A stretch of DNA of 64,000 nt. Source: Asterella californica (lineage: Eukaryota > Streptophyta > Marchantiopsida > Marchantiales > Aytoniaceae). The DNA lies in assembly GCA_036924285.1 (NCBI GenBank), contig JAYKYS010000010.1, forward strand, positions 2,108,001 to 2,172,000, written 5' to 3'. The translations under genes were made by a program, and so were the position numbers. Positions 10,651-23,345 of this stretch are shown one piece after another. The number at the start of each line of letters is the position of its first letter. Position 1 is the stretch's first letter. The notes below the pieces were generated by a model. The model did not search any database and was not told the origin of the DNA. It saw only the letters and a program-made list of their open reading frames with translations.

Positions 10651-13600
10651 TGTGAGAATACCAGAACGCTCCCGCGAGCCAACGAAGTACACAGTGAGTA
10701 GCAAAGCGGGTTGTGAATGTGCGCTAACTTTAAACATCAGAATCGAATGTCTGTAAACAAGTGGGGGACCAACGGGAATTTACAGCACATTGTAGTCGCT
10801 GATATGGAACGCAACATAGAGGAGAAATAACACCAGGAGCAAATTAGACAGAGCATCTTAGGAATTGGGAGGAACGAAGGAGACAGGCGCGTTCTTCAAC
10901 ACGTACCAAGTAGCAGGGAGGTCAAACGGAAATGGAACAGTCGGAATTCAAGACATTTCCGACACAGAAGGCCTCATCAGTCCAGGAGTCGATTCTTCCG
11001 CACCTAGCTGAGACGTAAGGCTATTGGTGAGTAGGAATTGGCAGTCACTCGGAATTGAAGGCGTTTCCAACTCAGCAGGGCTCATCAGTCTCAGACTACT
11101 TCCTATTCTGTTCCGGTATATCTCTGGATGAACTCTACATCTTTGTGGAGGTTTAGATCAACGAGCTTGGCAGAAGGATTGAAGGATTGGATATAGATGT
11201 ATATATATGGACACGAGTAACTACACTACTCCCAGTAATCAGTGTGGACTACACTATTTACGAAGTCAGATGTATTAGTGTGGCCCACAGTAGATGATTT
11301 CCTCGTATGATGTCAATGCGTCCTACACGGACTGTTTGTAAGTAAATTCCCAAGGTTTAATGTTGTGTCAAAAGTTTTAAGAGTAAGAAGATGTGTCTAA
11401 GGTAATCTTGGAAAACTAATCTCTAGTGCAATCTGAATAGTTCCGAGATGCGACTTGGTTAATTCTATTTGACAGAACTTTCCGAGTCCAGAAGGTCTCT
11501 TCGTACATATCTTTGTTCCGACTTGATCTTACTTGTTTGCTCATGTGGATGGTCCCAGAGGTCATTTCACAGAAACACCTCTTGGATCTAGACCATCAGA
11601 ATTTCACATCATGAAACGACCCATCGAAACTCAGAGAATAAAAGATGCAAAACTGTTAAATAAACTAAAATTCACCGAAAACCAATTGAAGTCAGTACTG
11701 TGTTCATCTCATCTTTGTTTTTGCAAGGCCCCCTAAGCCACTGCCGGATTTGGGGTCACCCGAGATGGACGAGCCGCCAGCGCATTACAAGGTAATTAAC
11801 AAAAGCTCTACCTGGTTTATCAAATCAAGGCACCATCTTACACATTGACCTGAGGCAGGCCCGTCTTTTGAGTGAAAAGTCTTATGGTCAGTGTCCTGGT
11901 CACGGTCGTTGGGTCATGTATGAGTGAATCTGCACAATTCTATTTCTTAAAGTTTCCTACTGGCTGACAGTGTATAGCTGTGAGCTGCGCTGGTAATGCT
12001 CGTCTTGGAGGAGTTTCTGTTGGTAACGACTTACTGAAGTGCGCACTGAATGCAGAGATATCGTGCGAAACGAATCATGAAGGAGGCAGCGGTAATGCCC
12101 ATCAAGTATCCTCAGTAAGAATCCTGTAAGTGCCTTCCCCTTCTGACTGCACGAGTGATTTGTATCCTAAGGATAGTTGTGGGTTGGATCGAAACGAGTT
12201 GCTGGATCGACAGAAGGTAGCCTTTACACCTCCACTCCCACATTACGATTTGTTCTAACTAGGATTTCGAGAAGGTCATAGGATTTACGCTTGCTGTCCA
12301 GGAGAGCGTTTACATTCGGGGCTTGTGATCTAGGAATTCCTTCCATCCGAGAGGCAAGAATCGTTGCGATTGGTGAAGCTTGTGGAACTTTGCTCCTTAC
12401 CCGTTTGCAGTTCAGGAGTGTGCGTAACGTACTTTCTCGGATTGACCGTTTCTGCGGGAAGTGTAAAGATTTTCGGTGTGGAAGTTTCTCTGTTTGCTGT
12501 GTCGAGAACGGGGAATCTCATGTGGAGTTGGTAGTGTTTAGTCAGAGTGCCGAGGAACGGCAACCAGCAGATACGCGAGAGAAAGAGAAAGGAAGGGGAT
12601 AGATCCGGATAAATCGCTAACGAATAGCCCCGCAATTCTGTTGCAAGCGGAGCTCCTTGTTTTTATTCGCGTCGAGGAGAGTATTCTCGTCCTCCTCTCC
12701 GATTGTTCCGTCTGGTGCGAGCGATTCTGCCCTCTTCTCCGCCCTCCTGCAGTTTCTTAAGGTGAGCATTGTCACCTTCTGGATGTTGAGTGGCTGGTGT
12801 TCGTGTTTTGCTGACTGACGAAGAGAGAAGTCCTGGGCGACCTTCAAAGTTCTACAAGAGCTGGTGTAGCCTGTCTTACGACATCATCGACTTCGCCAAG
12901 GCTTGGATGGCGTGTTTTGTTGTGTGTTGTTTTGGTTTGAGAATTCTCGTCTGCGGTGTTGCTTCCGTGAGCGCTTTTCCATCCTTGGTTTGCACGGTTT
13001 GCTTGCAGTTCGAAAGCTCGACAACCTTAATGAGTGAGCCAAGAGAACGAGGCGATGGTATCGATACTGGCCGGAGCGGATGTGGATGTTTTTCCCACGC
13101 TCAGATCGAGATTATTACGTCGATTCCGCCTCATTATGCGAATCTGGGTTTCTGTCGAGTATTCTGATTGCTTCATCGCCCCTACTAGTTTCTAAGTTGC
13201 TTTTGCTTTCTGGAAGAGAAAAGAAAAGCGTGTGTAGTCAGCATTGCACCGTACTTCAGAGAGAGAATCCAGGCAGAAACTTCAGATCGGTTCTTGGGAA
13301 CGAAAAGGCAGACTGTACAAGATACAAACACATACTGTTGCGATCCATTGCGATATATACAGTACGAGTCAGTTTTTGCCTCAGCTACGGCCGTGTGAAT
13401 CGCGATAGAGGCAAGACGGTGACTTCCTTTTCACATTAAAATCTGAAGGACTTCAGAAAGGGGGAGTTCAATTATGATCGAAGCGGGCCTGGAAAGGCCA
13501 TTTACTGAGTAACTCTATCTGTCTCGACTGGTGGCAGGACGAACCTGAGGAAGAGTAAGGTCTCTGTAGAATTGAAAGCGTAAGGACTCCAGTTGACTCG

Positions 13601-13704
13601 AGACTAAAGTCTAAAGTGAAACAATTTGCACATACAGTAGGATATCTTGTCAAGCAGAAAGCAGCAGTTTGCGGAAGTAGACGGTATTCGTTTGCGCCAG
13701 ATAT
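10651..13704. other. Spacer and probable leader of the F-box gene
   Basis: No supported gene. Two ~45-bp imperfect direct repeats (about 10938-10984 and 11042-11092, sharing TCGGAATT and CTCATCAGTC words) are visible. From about 12290 the sequence becomes GC-richer and holds several moderately long frames on both strands without recognisable motifs. This part is most simply promoter and untranslated leader of the F-box gene, possibly with an intron. Confidence 0.45.
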
Positions 13705-15262
13705 ATGATCTCTGGGGATATGGGCGGGGTGATGAAGCCGATGAGTACCCCTCATCGGGAGGAGAGTGGGGTCGACGGTGTGGTGGCGGATCCAAGGCTT
13801 GATTACGTTGACTTGGGTCACACTGGATTTGGCGATCTGCCGGAATCATGCATCGCCCTAATTCTCCGCTTCGTCGCTCCAAAAGACATATCCAATCTGG
13901 GCTGCACAAGTCGTGCTTTCCGGGATGCAGCTCTTTCGGATATGGTGTGGCAGGCCAAGTTACCGGATCACCGAACTTACACCGAAGTTATCGCAGAGGC
14001 CACGGAAGCCCCTCCCGCTTCGTCTTCTAAGAAATCAGTCTACATTTCCCTCTGTCACGGCCTCCTTCTCAAGGAACGCAATGAGGTTGGCACTTCTTTC
14101 TCTGGGCAATGTATGGAGTTGTCTATTAGTAGAACATAGGTATGGCCTAGATGCGCTTGTGAGGGTACATTTTGGTTCTCTTCGTGCTTTTCGGACTGTC
14201 GAAGTTCTGTGAGAAGGCAGATTAGAATATCCGGTCGGTTCGAGCAAGTTCAGAGCTAGCCTATAGCGACGGTTTAATATTCCAAGCATGTCTGATATAT
14301 TCCGCTGTGATGTCCAGGCATTTTGGTTAGATGGGGCCACGGGCGGGGTTTGTCGAAGTCAAGGTGCACGCGCTCTGTATATTATTTGGGGTGGTGATAA
14401 GCGATATTGGAGTTGGCTTTCCCTGGTTGAGGGTTCGAGGTAGGTTTGGGTGCAGCAAAGTTTAAGACTCCTGTGATCGTTCTGCGTCGAGATTTTCTTA
14501 GAGCACGGGAAGTTTGTGACAGCGTTAAGGGCGCTCAGCAAGAAGATATCTAAAATCCACATCGATGAAGTAGTTATAGCGTGAGTGATAAGTGGGGAGT
14601 TGTCATCCTGTCGGTTGCAGAAGATTTCTCTTTCGCACGAGAATCGGTATTGAATGCTTAACTTTGAGAGGTTACGGTTGATTCTAGTCTTACTTTGAAG
14701 CAATTCCAGTCTTACTTTGAAGCAAGCTCGAGATCGAATTGTCGAATGAGGGTTCTGACGTACAAGTTTAACTAATTGCAGCTTCCTTGAGGTCGGCTAT
14801 CTTAAGGCAGTCTGCTGGCTGGAAATTCGTGGCAGCATGGAGTGTACTTTACCAGTTGGAACTTACACTCTCTTTTGGAGGCTGTCGTTGGCTGTGAGCC
14901 TCGGTCGGAGCCAATCGTTTGAACTACAAGATCATGCTTATGGCTTGACTTGGAAGCCGGTGAGTTTTTCATTGACCGCAAATGATGGTGAACCCGTCCT
15001 CTGTGAACATAAACTGGATGCACACGGAGAATCATCAGAGAATTCTGAACCAAGACTAGTCCATGAGAATTGGGCGGAGTTTGTTGGGGGTGACTTCATT
15101 GTCGAGGAGGGAGAGAAGGGTTCAGGAGTGGGTCGAGTTAAATTGAAATACACTATGATCGAGATCAATGGTGGTCAGTGGAAGGGTGGAATGTTTTTGG
15201 ATGGTGTTGTGATCCGGCCCAGCGATCTGAAGTCGAAGAGAACCCCTGTTTTCCCTGTGTGA
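13705..15262 (+). CDS. F-box protein with phloem-protein-2-like lectin domain (three exons)
   Basis: Predicted exons are 13705-14085, 14318-14439 and 14782-15262, giving 327 residues; introns begin GT and end AG, and all phases agree. Residues ~42-88 form an F-box (FGDLPESCIALILRFV ... VWQAKLP), which would dock to SKP1 in an SCF ubiquitin ligase. Exon 2 encodes FWLDGATGGVC and ALYIIWGGDKRYWSWL, and exon 3 the remainder of the PP2 fold (VCWLEIRGSM, GTYTLFWRLSL, GGMFLDGVVIRPSD). The order matches plant F-box PP2-A/PP2-B proteins, thought to recognise glycans or glycoproteins as SCF substrates. The ATG at 13720 is an alternative start. I chose these exon borders because they restore the family's LWLD-TG-C and RYWSW blocks, which a single frame cannot give. 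Confidence 0.88.
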
Positions 15263-16656
15263 TGTCCTTGGAGCCAGCAGAGTGAGCTTTCTTCGGTACC
15301 GGCGTGGTTCAAAGCAGACCAGGATCGTCCACCTCATGTTTCGTACGTGTGACATAAGCTCTTTTCACTGCTCTTATTACAGAGGGATCCAACGCGGACT
15401 TGAAACCACCTTTACGAGATAGATGGGCCTATTGGGCATGGTCCTGAAGCTTAAGTGCATAGTCCGCCAATGTACGAGGAGGAGGCAGTCCCAGCTCTGG
15501 TTTTGACAAACCAGAAGATGTAAGGATTTCTGATCTCTTGGAGTATCCTCGTGATCCTCGTGATATTCTACCGTGTGGAGGTCTGGTGTGAGGTTTGTGT
15601 CTTGAGAAGAGCAACGGAGAAAAAAAGTAGCACTTTACGTTATTGTTATCCAGACAGGAGCGAGATTTTCAACTTCATGCAACATCAAGACAATGAAGCG
15701 TAGAAGAAATTTATGCTAGTGTGTTTTACCGACTTCGCGCGAGGTGCTCGAGGAGCTTTGCTAATAATTTGATCCTCTAGCTTGGAAAGGTTTTCTGGGG
15801 TAGATAGAGAGTGATGTGATACCAGCTCGAGTATGACTACAAGTGGTCCGGGTAACCCAGACGACATTATTTTGTGGGTTTGCGTTCACAGAACTGAGAA
15901 ATCTAACCTTTATGTAGAAAAAATGCTTTTGGTTAACTACGTTTTCATCTGAACTTGGGAATCTGTGAAATAAAAAATTAAATTAAAGCTTTTCACCAGA
16001 TTTAACAAGTTATGATTCATCTCAGTACAAACTATTTAGTATTGATAGAGAAATGTTTAAACATGAAGATTTCGAAGTGTTTTTTGAACACAAGAGAATC
16101 TTTTTTCAAACAGGAAGAACACTTTTAACACTATGAGTATGAGGAAAAAAGGAATATTCTCTCCCGTGCTTTTGTATTCATACTCGAGGTTTAAATCTAC
16201 CCGATGACTACGCAACGGATCTTGAGCAACCATTTTCTACGTACAACGCGCATCGTTTTTGCAGTTCTGTGAATATTTATTTATTTATATTTATTGCATG
16301 CTAGATCAACTTGGGTTAACACTTGTTCTGTTTCTGCTATCGGAGAAGACGGTAATGGTTACCTGAAATTTTTATACCAAGGTGTCAGGAAAATTGAATT
16401 TATAATTAAATAAAAACGATATGCACCTAAAGTTGGGGGACCTTTCAACCATAAACCATAAAGCGAGGGAGGGTGCTAACAAACACATATATAATTATGT
16501 TAAACTGTTAATATATGCTATAATTTATTTGAAGGAAAAAGTTGGATAATAAATTAGCAATTTTCAAATCCCTGTGAGTAATATATTTGCATGCTCCAGA
16601 AGAGGGAGCGTGAGTACAAATGCAGTCATATCGCTGACAACTGCAGCGATTAAAAA
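15263..16656. other. Spacer downstream of the F-box gene
   Basis: Includes the 3' untranslated region. No coding potential recognised. From about 15829 it enters a dispersed AT-rich repeat (listed separately). Confidence 0.5.
15829..16195. repeat. Dispersed AT-rich repeat, copy 1
   Basis: Shares, in order, GAGTATGACTACAAGTG, a GAGAAATCTAACC block, GAATCTGTGAAATAAA, TTTAACAAGTTATGATTCA and ATGAAGATTTC with copies at 23026-23345 and 26550-26845. The copies differ by many substitutions and small gaps. Non-coding; the parent element is unknown. Confidence 0.6.
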
Positions 16657-16882
16657 CTATCCAAGATAGTCTTGAGACACTCGGAAGAGACATATGGGTG
16701 CATTTGAAATGAAGTTTCATTTCGAGTAAATTCCAAGAGAGTATTGAGACACTGGGAAGGGACATGTGAGTGAATTTGAGATGAAGTTTCATTTCGAATA
16801 AATTCCAAGAGAGTATCGAGACACTGGGAGGAGACATGTGAGTGCATTTGAAAATGAAGTTTCATTTCGAGTAAATTCCAGT
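16657..16882. repeat. 72-bp tandem repeat, three copies
   Basis: Three head-to-tail units with period 72-73 bp, each holding a GAGACACTGGGA word and GAAGTTTCATTTCGA (at 16711, 16783 and 16856). A fourth partial unit starts at 16873. Because 72 is a multiple of three, the minus strand stays open across the array as a 24-residue repeat (MSLPSVSxLSW...). I see no sign that it is translated. Confidence 0.85.
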
Positions 16883-17050
16883 GGTGCTTGACATCCAGCG
16901 CTCATAATTTCTAGGTGGTGTGAAGAAACTGTTACGAAAGGGCCAAAAGTTCACAGATTTCATATCAAAAAACGTTGTCAAAAAATGAGAGATGATAGAG
17001 CTGATAGAGAGGCCCTCCTCATTAGCACATATCTTCACCTCAATGTCTAA

Positions 17051-17168
17051 CTTCCTTGCATATTTCTTCACCTCCTCTTTATGTAGGGGAAGGTACAATG
17101 AATATGCAAAGGTTTAATTTATTACCTTGCCTTTCTCTGCATATAAAGTTGAGAAAAGTTAGGTAATG
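17051..17168. repeat. Dispersed double-hairpin repeat, copy C
   Basis: CTTCCTTGCATATTTCTTCACC followed by a GGGGAAGGTACAATGAATATGCAAAG complement, then a second foldback TTTAATTTATTACC ... AGGTAATGTG. Same plan as the copies at 5725, 6602 and 25876. Confidence 0.45.
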
Positions 17169-18382
17169 TGCTCGTTAACTTGCATGTGTACCTTAGAGAA
17201 CACATTTGTCAACGCTCTTCTTATGATTTATGTTCAGGGTTTTTGTTTTTTAGTCTCTAGGTTGGTTAACACTTAACATTTGTAAAATATTTTGATTTTT
17301 TGTATCAACTCGATACAAGATTTTGACTTAATACTTATACTTTTTTCCTCATAACAGCAAGTGGGCAAAAGTTCCCTCAAATTGATCTTGCATGCATATT
17401 AGTGGTGGTAAATTACTCCGTAGTCCTTGTAATTCACTTTAATTATTGGACCCCCTCTTTAGTTATTGGGAGAGTTTCAAATTGTTACTCATGTTTTTCG
17501 ATCTTAAGTAGACAAGCTTTCACGAGTCATGATCTGAGAGTTATATGTTACAGCATACAAAACGATCATCGTGACTCACGATCTCGAACCATCTGTTACT
17601 GCGCACAAAACCATCATTATACCTCCCATTGCAATCAAGGTTTAAAATTTATGAAGTGATTGCAGTTTCAAAATAAATAAAATATATTTTCATTGTTCAC
17701 TACTGCAAAGAATCTATGATCCAGTTTGAGTCATCATCACAAATAACCTTTCACGGTCTATCGATTCACAAGTCCAACCTCGCCGTGAGAAAAACAAAGA
17801 TAGTCTGACTGGTTTACAACTCCAATCTCACTACCGACAGCACACTAAAGTGAACTCACTCTAGAAATCAAACGTCAACACAAGCAAACACGGGGTATAA
17901 ACAAGAAGTAGAATACGGCGGGGTTCCAACCACAAGAAGTCCAAACGATAACCCTCCATCTTCAAACATGCACAAAAGATAAACCCAATCTCATCCGATC
18001 TGACGTTTTCTTTTGATGATCACATGCACAATATGGCCATCAACTATTATAAATTGTACTTAAGGTCACTAACTAGATGTGCAAACCTCTAGTAGCTCCA
18101 AAAGTCTCTACGTGGTAGATTTACTCACTCACCTACGTCAACTATCACCAACTTCTTCCTGCACGTCTCTACTACATAGACAAACGCTATCACAACTACA
18201 ACTTCTCTCTATTATTGTGAGATCGTCCTACCAATCCTCTAGGAACGTGCGAAAATATGTCCTATCACTTGAAACAAGTCCATAAATACTTGCACACCTC
18301 CCTAGAAGACACCAAAAGCTATTGGTCTAGTGATAAAGTCAAAGCTAAGAGCTAAATAGTTAAGCACATCTTTCAAGAATAG
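17169..18382. other. Spacer, repeat-like
   Basis: No gene recognised. The part 17700-18382 is relatively C- and A-rich and may belong to the same decayed element as the following LTR-like block, but I cannot read any pol motif in it. Confidence 0.4.
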
Positions 18383-19344
18383 TGTTGGAATGAGTGACAT
18401 GATTTTATTCACTCCCACATCATTGAAATTAGGCTTATGCACGCCAGCAAGCTGGCATGCTGACCCGGCTCCGCTCCGTATTCATGCACCTCTGCTCCTC
18501 GAAGTCTCTAAATGTCTCCTAATATGCACTCCTCATCTCACTCACTCTCCGCTCTACTCCGCGTAGAGTAGAGTAGCAACTCGAGACCAAAAACACACTG
18601 ACAAGCAACACACCCCAAACAGCAACTTCGAACAACCTCACAAGGCAAAAATCTGTCAAACATACACGTGCAAGTGAGTTTACGTCAGATTTTTTACGAC
18701 TTGTAACTTTCTTTTTGGTGCGTTGGAATCGACTTCCCAACGCACACCTATACACTCATCACCAGCAGCAATTGCCGACCAATGCCTACCCGACGTCCAC
18801 CGACGTGCATCTACAGACCTCCAAATTGATTCAACAACATGTCACATGAAATTTTGGCAGCGCTTTCGCACTACCTCGTCACAAATCCGACCAAGAATAA
18901 GTCCACACACTACTAATCCGAACAGCAATCAAGCACACGACCAAAAAGAATCACTCCTCGCAAGCGTGCACTCGTAAATCGAAGATATCAACGATCTACA
19001 CACTCCGACAGAAACTCGTGACCTAAGAGCACTCCATCAAACCTCGTAGCTCGAGTTCTTTCAGTAATAAGAATTGGTACTCACTCCACCATGTCAATCG
19101 ACAATACACAAACACTAAAGTCGAGTCACACTCACTCTACGCATCAAAGAATCTAATACTATCTATCATAGCCAGGAGCTTGAAGACTCAACTCAAAAAA
19201 CTGAAACCTACAAGCCCTACCTGCGAAGTAAATCCCTAGTGGGGCTAGCCCAAGAACCCGTCCTAACAGAACCAACAGCCCTACCGAAACTAACCACTAC
19301 ACACTCAGTTAACCTAGCCGATGTGCTAAACTTACGTGACAACA
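18383..19344. mobile_element. Possible LTR or LTR-retroelement fragment
   Basis: Begins TGTTGGAATGAGTGACATG and ends GTGACAACA, giving the TGTTG...CAACA terminal inverted pentamer common to plant LTRs. Its last ~275 bp recur at 59889-60160, so part of it is a dispersed repeat. No matching target-site duplication flanks it (AATAG versus TTTTG), and I see neither a primer-binding site nor a polypurine tract, so the LTR reading is tentative. Confidence 0.35.
19070..19344. repeat. Dispersed repeat shared with 59889-60160
   Basis: TACTCACTCCACCAT, CACTAAAGTCGAG, AGGAGCTTGAAG, CTACCTGCGAAGTA and AACCTAGCCGA occur in the same order in both copies, in the same orientation, with roughly a quarter of positions differing between these blocks by eye. 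Confidence 0.75.
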
Positions 19345-20640
19345 TTTTGTGACTAGTGTATAATAAAATAACAAAAATGATTTTATTTGAATATGTTTTT
19401 GGAAATTCTGTTTGTTTATCTACTTTGAATATACTTTTACAATTACATGACATAATTCATTTTGCATACTTTATATAATTTTTATTTCTACAGCTCTCTT
19501 TGTTAAAATGTGATCGAGATTGACAATTTTCCTCTACCAGCCATGAATTATTATTTTATATGTTGAGATATTTATATTATAATAGGATTAGATAGGACCT
19601 TTCTTAGGTCGATTGGATCGGACTCTATGCATGATGAGTACTTTTGTACTGTACGTCTTGTATATGCTCATAGTTCTTGGACGTGTCTCCTTGCTATCTC
19701 CAGATACTGCATATTTTATTTTTAGATTCAAAATATTTACTATATTATTTTCTTATGTCAAAATATTGATAACATATATCATGTTAGATATGAATTTAGT
19801 CTGGATTCCCTTGGAAGTATATATAATAGTTATAGTTGATAATAAATTTTAACTCTTTACGTAACGATGATCAAAAACATTTATTAAACAAAGTTATTTT
19901 CGAGTGAGAGGGATACATTTTCCCAAAGTCTATAAGCAAGAACTGACACCTTGAACTCCATCACATCCTTATAAGAGATTCTCTTGTACATTTTATACTG
20001 AAGTTTGATATGAGCAAAAAAGATTTAAAAGAAATCAAAAAATTCGATATTTTTTCTCATGTTGACTGGTCTTCAAACGATCTCTCATACCATGCTCTCC
20101 TAGATCATATGCTCTTACTTTTTGACGTGATATTGTAGTATGAAGTGGACAATAGAAGAATGTCATATTCTTTTTGGATCCCATACCATGTAACATAAAT
20201 ACATGTGTGCTCGATGAACTTCTGGAAATCTTTTGCTCTCCAGAAGTTCATCAAACTTTTGCTCCCTTAATGATATAAGACAAGATATATGTGTCAAATA
20301 ATATTTATATCTTAAGTAGATAAAATAATTAGATTATTATTTATTTATTATAGTTCAGCTAGACCAACAGGTGCAAAAAGAGCCAGAACTAACCCATAAG
20401 TGATGTAGTCTATTCAACTCAAATAATCAAATAATCAATATATTTATTTATTTTCTAACTCTCGCAAATGGAAATATTATGGTGGTCGCAGGATCTTCCC
20501 ATCGCTATATCACTGTGTATAGCTATATATGATATATCACAATGTAGTATGTACTCTACGATGACAGGTCCTCTATCTGTTTGTTTCATTCCCCTTCAGT
20601 AAACGAGACAAGCTCAATCTACAAGTTTTCCTGTTTACCC
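19345..20640. other. AT-rich spacer
   Basis: No gene or clear repeat recognised. Confidence 0.5.
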
Positions 20641-20652
20641 ATAATTGTCGCG

Positions 20653-20708
20653 GGGTTTGGCACAGTTGACGGACTTCTGTGTAAACTTCCGTCAACTGTG
20701 CCAAACCC
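20653..20708. repeat. Perfect 21-bp inverted repeat with 14-nt loop
   Basis: GGGTTTGGCACAGTTGACGGA at 20653-20673 is exactly complementary to 20688-20708. The stem is much more GC-rich than the surrounding DNA. It lies within an open frame (20581-20850) that I do not regard as coding. Confidence 0.9.
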
Positions 20709-20850
20709 GCCGGAGGCTTTTGGAGATTTTAGAGTAGTTTTACATTTTTTGTACTCTTTGAGAAAGAAAGTATCCGGCGCCTTCTCTACTTTTCTTGTTT
20801 TCGCGGAAAGTTATCAGAACAGATTAGAAAGAATGCCGGATCTAGTATAG

Positions 20851-21769
20851 GGAGGACCCGAGATGATGATGATTCTTATTAGATTCAGTATTTTCCTTGT
20901 ATTACGTATTATCACCTACGCTAACGTCATTTTCTGTATTTCGATGTTATTAGTTTTTTACACGTATTACTTTTAATTGAAAACCAATTACGTGTCATCA
21001 TTATCACTTGGTTTAGCATCACTGAATATTAAAATTACCCCTCTAATTCTGCAAGAGATTTGAGTCAAATTTTCTGGCACACGATATGTAGACAAGTACA
21101 TAATGTATTTTCTGGTTCTGGCATGTATCTTTCGATTCTCGTCGTGCAAGATTTGACCTCCAGCTGTCTGTTGTCTAGACTCAAGCCGTTGCCACTGCAC
21201 CAGATAACTGCACTGCCTGTGTAGTGAACATATAAATCAGGTGTCTTAAATTAAAAAATCTCAAAGAATAAACTTGATCCAAAAAACTCTCGCACCCCGG
21301 AATTCCGTCATATGTCTTTAAAGAAAAACCAAAGGAAAAAGATTAATCGTATAAACTCTAATTTAAAGTAAAAAGTTTAAAACAACGAGTCTCGGACTAA
21401 CACTCTCCTAATCGCTACGAAGAATTACGACAAAATACACTATAAAACTCATTTCTTATGTTTAGTCGAATCGTCAGATAGCTATACCGCAAGGATAAGG
21501 GACATAACAGTTGACAGAAAACGACCGATCTAGACAACACAACGCAAGCCTGATCCGGGGCTTTCCAACGAACCGTCATAACTAGTTTGCCAAGAGGAAC
21601 TGCAGGACCCGAGAACTCGGAGGGCACAGTAGCAAGTTAGCAAGATACAGTGAACGACAGTCGAGAAAACTCCAAATTTGGCCGAGCGAGGCTTGGCTTT
21701 GAATGAACAGTTGGCGGCGGATGACATTTTAGTGTCGATATACAGGAGATAGGGAACTCGCGGTCTCGC
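20851..21769. other. Spacer
   Basis: No supported gene; short minus-strand frames from 21415 to 21849 overlap the foldback element and carry no recognisable motif. Confidence 0.5.
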
Positions 21770-22145
21770 TCAGAAATTTGCTTGATCATACCCCCAATAG
21801 GTTCCGTGAGCTTGATCATACCCCTCGTAACGTTTTCTGGCTTGATCACACCCCTGACTGGCTATCGCCTGTCAAACTAGTCACTTTGTGATGTTATTTA
21901 GATGTGAGACTGCACATAATAGAGGAATGAGAACATGGATAGTCTAATGCCTCCTTAATCTCAAATATTTTGAATTACAGTGATATTTAGTCGAAGTTGA
22001 AAGTACTAAAATGATGAACCAAAAGATAAGATGACTGGTTCGACTGTCAATAATCCGCCAGGGGTATGATCAAGCAACGAAACGTTAAGAGGGGTATGAT
22101 CAAGCTCACGGAACGTACTGGGGGTATGATCAAGCAAATTTCTGA
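21770..22145. mobile_element. Foldback/MITE-like element with mirrored 30-bp-phased sites
   Basis: Terminal inverted repeats of about 85 bp begin TCAGAAATTTG and end CAAATTTCTGA. Each end holds three copies of GCTTGATCATACCCC spaced exactly 30 bp apart (21780, 21810, 21840), mirrored on the other side (22061, 22091, 22121). One left copy has CACACCCC. The ~200-bp centre is AT-rich and non-coding. No convincing target-site duplication is visible. A diverged second copy lies at 24908-25225. The layout resembles non-autonomous DNA transposons with subterminal transposase-binding sites; the superfamily is not assigned. Confidence 0.8.
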
Positions 22146-23025
22146 CTAAAGTCTAGACTGGTACCGTGCGCGTACCGTAGTTGGTTCGGGATCAAGGCTG
22201 TTTCTTTCCTCCTTACACGCAGAAGCCATCTGGCAAAATCCTTTTGATAGTCTTGCGAGTGCCAGGAAAACAAGAAGACCGGATGGAGCAATGTCTACCG
22301 GGAAGAACAGTGTACTGTACAAACTCATCAACAGCTTCAACTAAGTAGATTAACTACGATTCCAGTGATAGATATTAAGGATAGAGAGTAATGCGGGATG
22401 TTGGACCCTCTCTCTTAATATGCAATATTTTATATATGAAAAAAATTCCAAATTTTATGTATTTTTTAGCCTCTCAATTTTCCGTCATGGAGTTTACTCG
22501 ATAAAGAGAAAAGATAACATTAGACTCATTAAATATTTCTTTTTCTTTTAATATGTAACGTTTTATATTTAATCAAAATTTCAAATTTTAGATTTATTCA
22601 GTCTGACATTTTCTTTATCACGAGATTTGTTTAATCTAACGTCGTACCAACAAACACAGAGAAGATATTTTACTCTCTTTTTGTTATTCATGAGATGAAC
22701 CCCACCGTTAGCTAAGATTTTTCTCATTCTTCGATTAGAGGAGTGCGAAGATCTAACCTGCACCTCCAGGTTTAGATGTGGAGACTTTCCCATCAAACTC
22801 ATAACGAGATTTTAGGTTCTAGATTTTAGATCCCAGAACATTTTCTCTCGTGGTGTGTAAATGGCCAATGCAAATCTATTCTTTATCTTTATGGTGAAAA
22901 ACATAACATTTACGGTAAAAACACATGGATATAATCCAGTACTTATAGAGAGAATCGACAAGTTGAAGTATAAACTGGGAATGTCTTCGCACTTGTCTAG
23001 AGTGGCAAACCCTCTATTCAACCCT
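22146..23025. other. AT-rich spacer
   Basis: No gene recognised. A plus-strand 90-codon frame from 22861 runs into the dispersed repeat at 23026 and is probably fortuitous. Confidence 0.45.
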
Positions 23026-23345
23026 GAGTATGACTACAAGTGCTACCTTATTTTGCGACTTTACCTTCAGAAAACTGAAGAATTTAACCGTTATGCAGAA
23101 AATTATTATGGTGATATTTTCATCTCAATTTAAATTCTGTGAAATAAATAATCGGTTTGAAGCTATTCACTAGCTTTACAAGTTACGATTCAAGTCAATG
23201 AAAACTACTTAGTATCGATAGATATATGTTAAGATGAAGATTTCTGGGTTTCTTGGATCATAACAAAATCTTTTTTAGACTCAAAGAACACTATGAAAAA
23301 CAGAAGAATATTCTAGTTCCTGCTTTTGTACTCATACTCGGGGTT
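23026..23345. repeat. Dispersed AT-rich repeat, copy 2
   Basis: Carries GAGTATGACTACAAGTG, GAAGAATTTAACCGTTATG, TTCTGTGAAATAAATAAT, GCTATTCACTAG and ATGAAGATTTC in the same order as the copies at 15829 and 26550. Confidence 0.6.

Noticed and set aside
12291..13439. Several 75-125-codon frames upstream of the F-box gene
   Set aside because: Overlapping frames on both strands with no motif; better explained as GC-richer promoter and leader sequence.
18383..19344. Intact solo LTR
   Set aside because: TG...CA ends are present, but no target-site duplication and no primer-binding site or polypurine tract; kept only as a tentative LTR-like block.
20581..20850. An 89-residue protein around the 21-bp palindrome
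   Set aside because: The frame is interrupted in composition by a perfect palindrome, has no motif, and lies in AT-rich spacer with no neighbouring exon signals.
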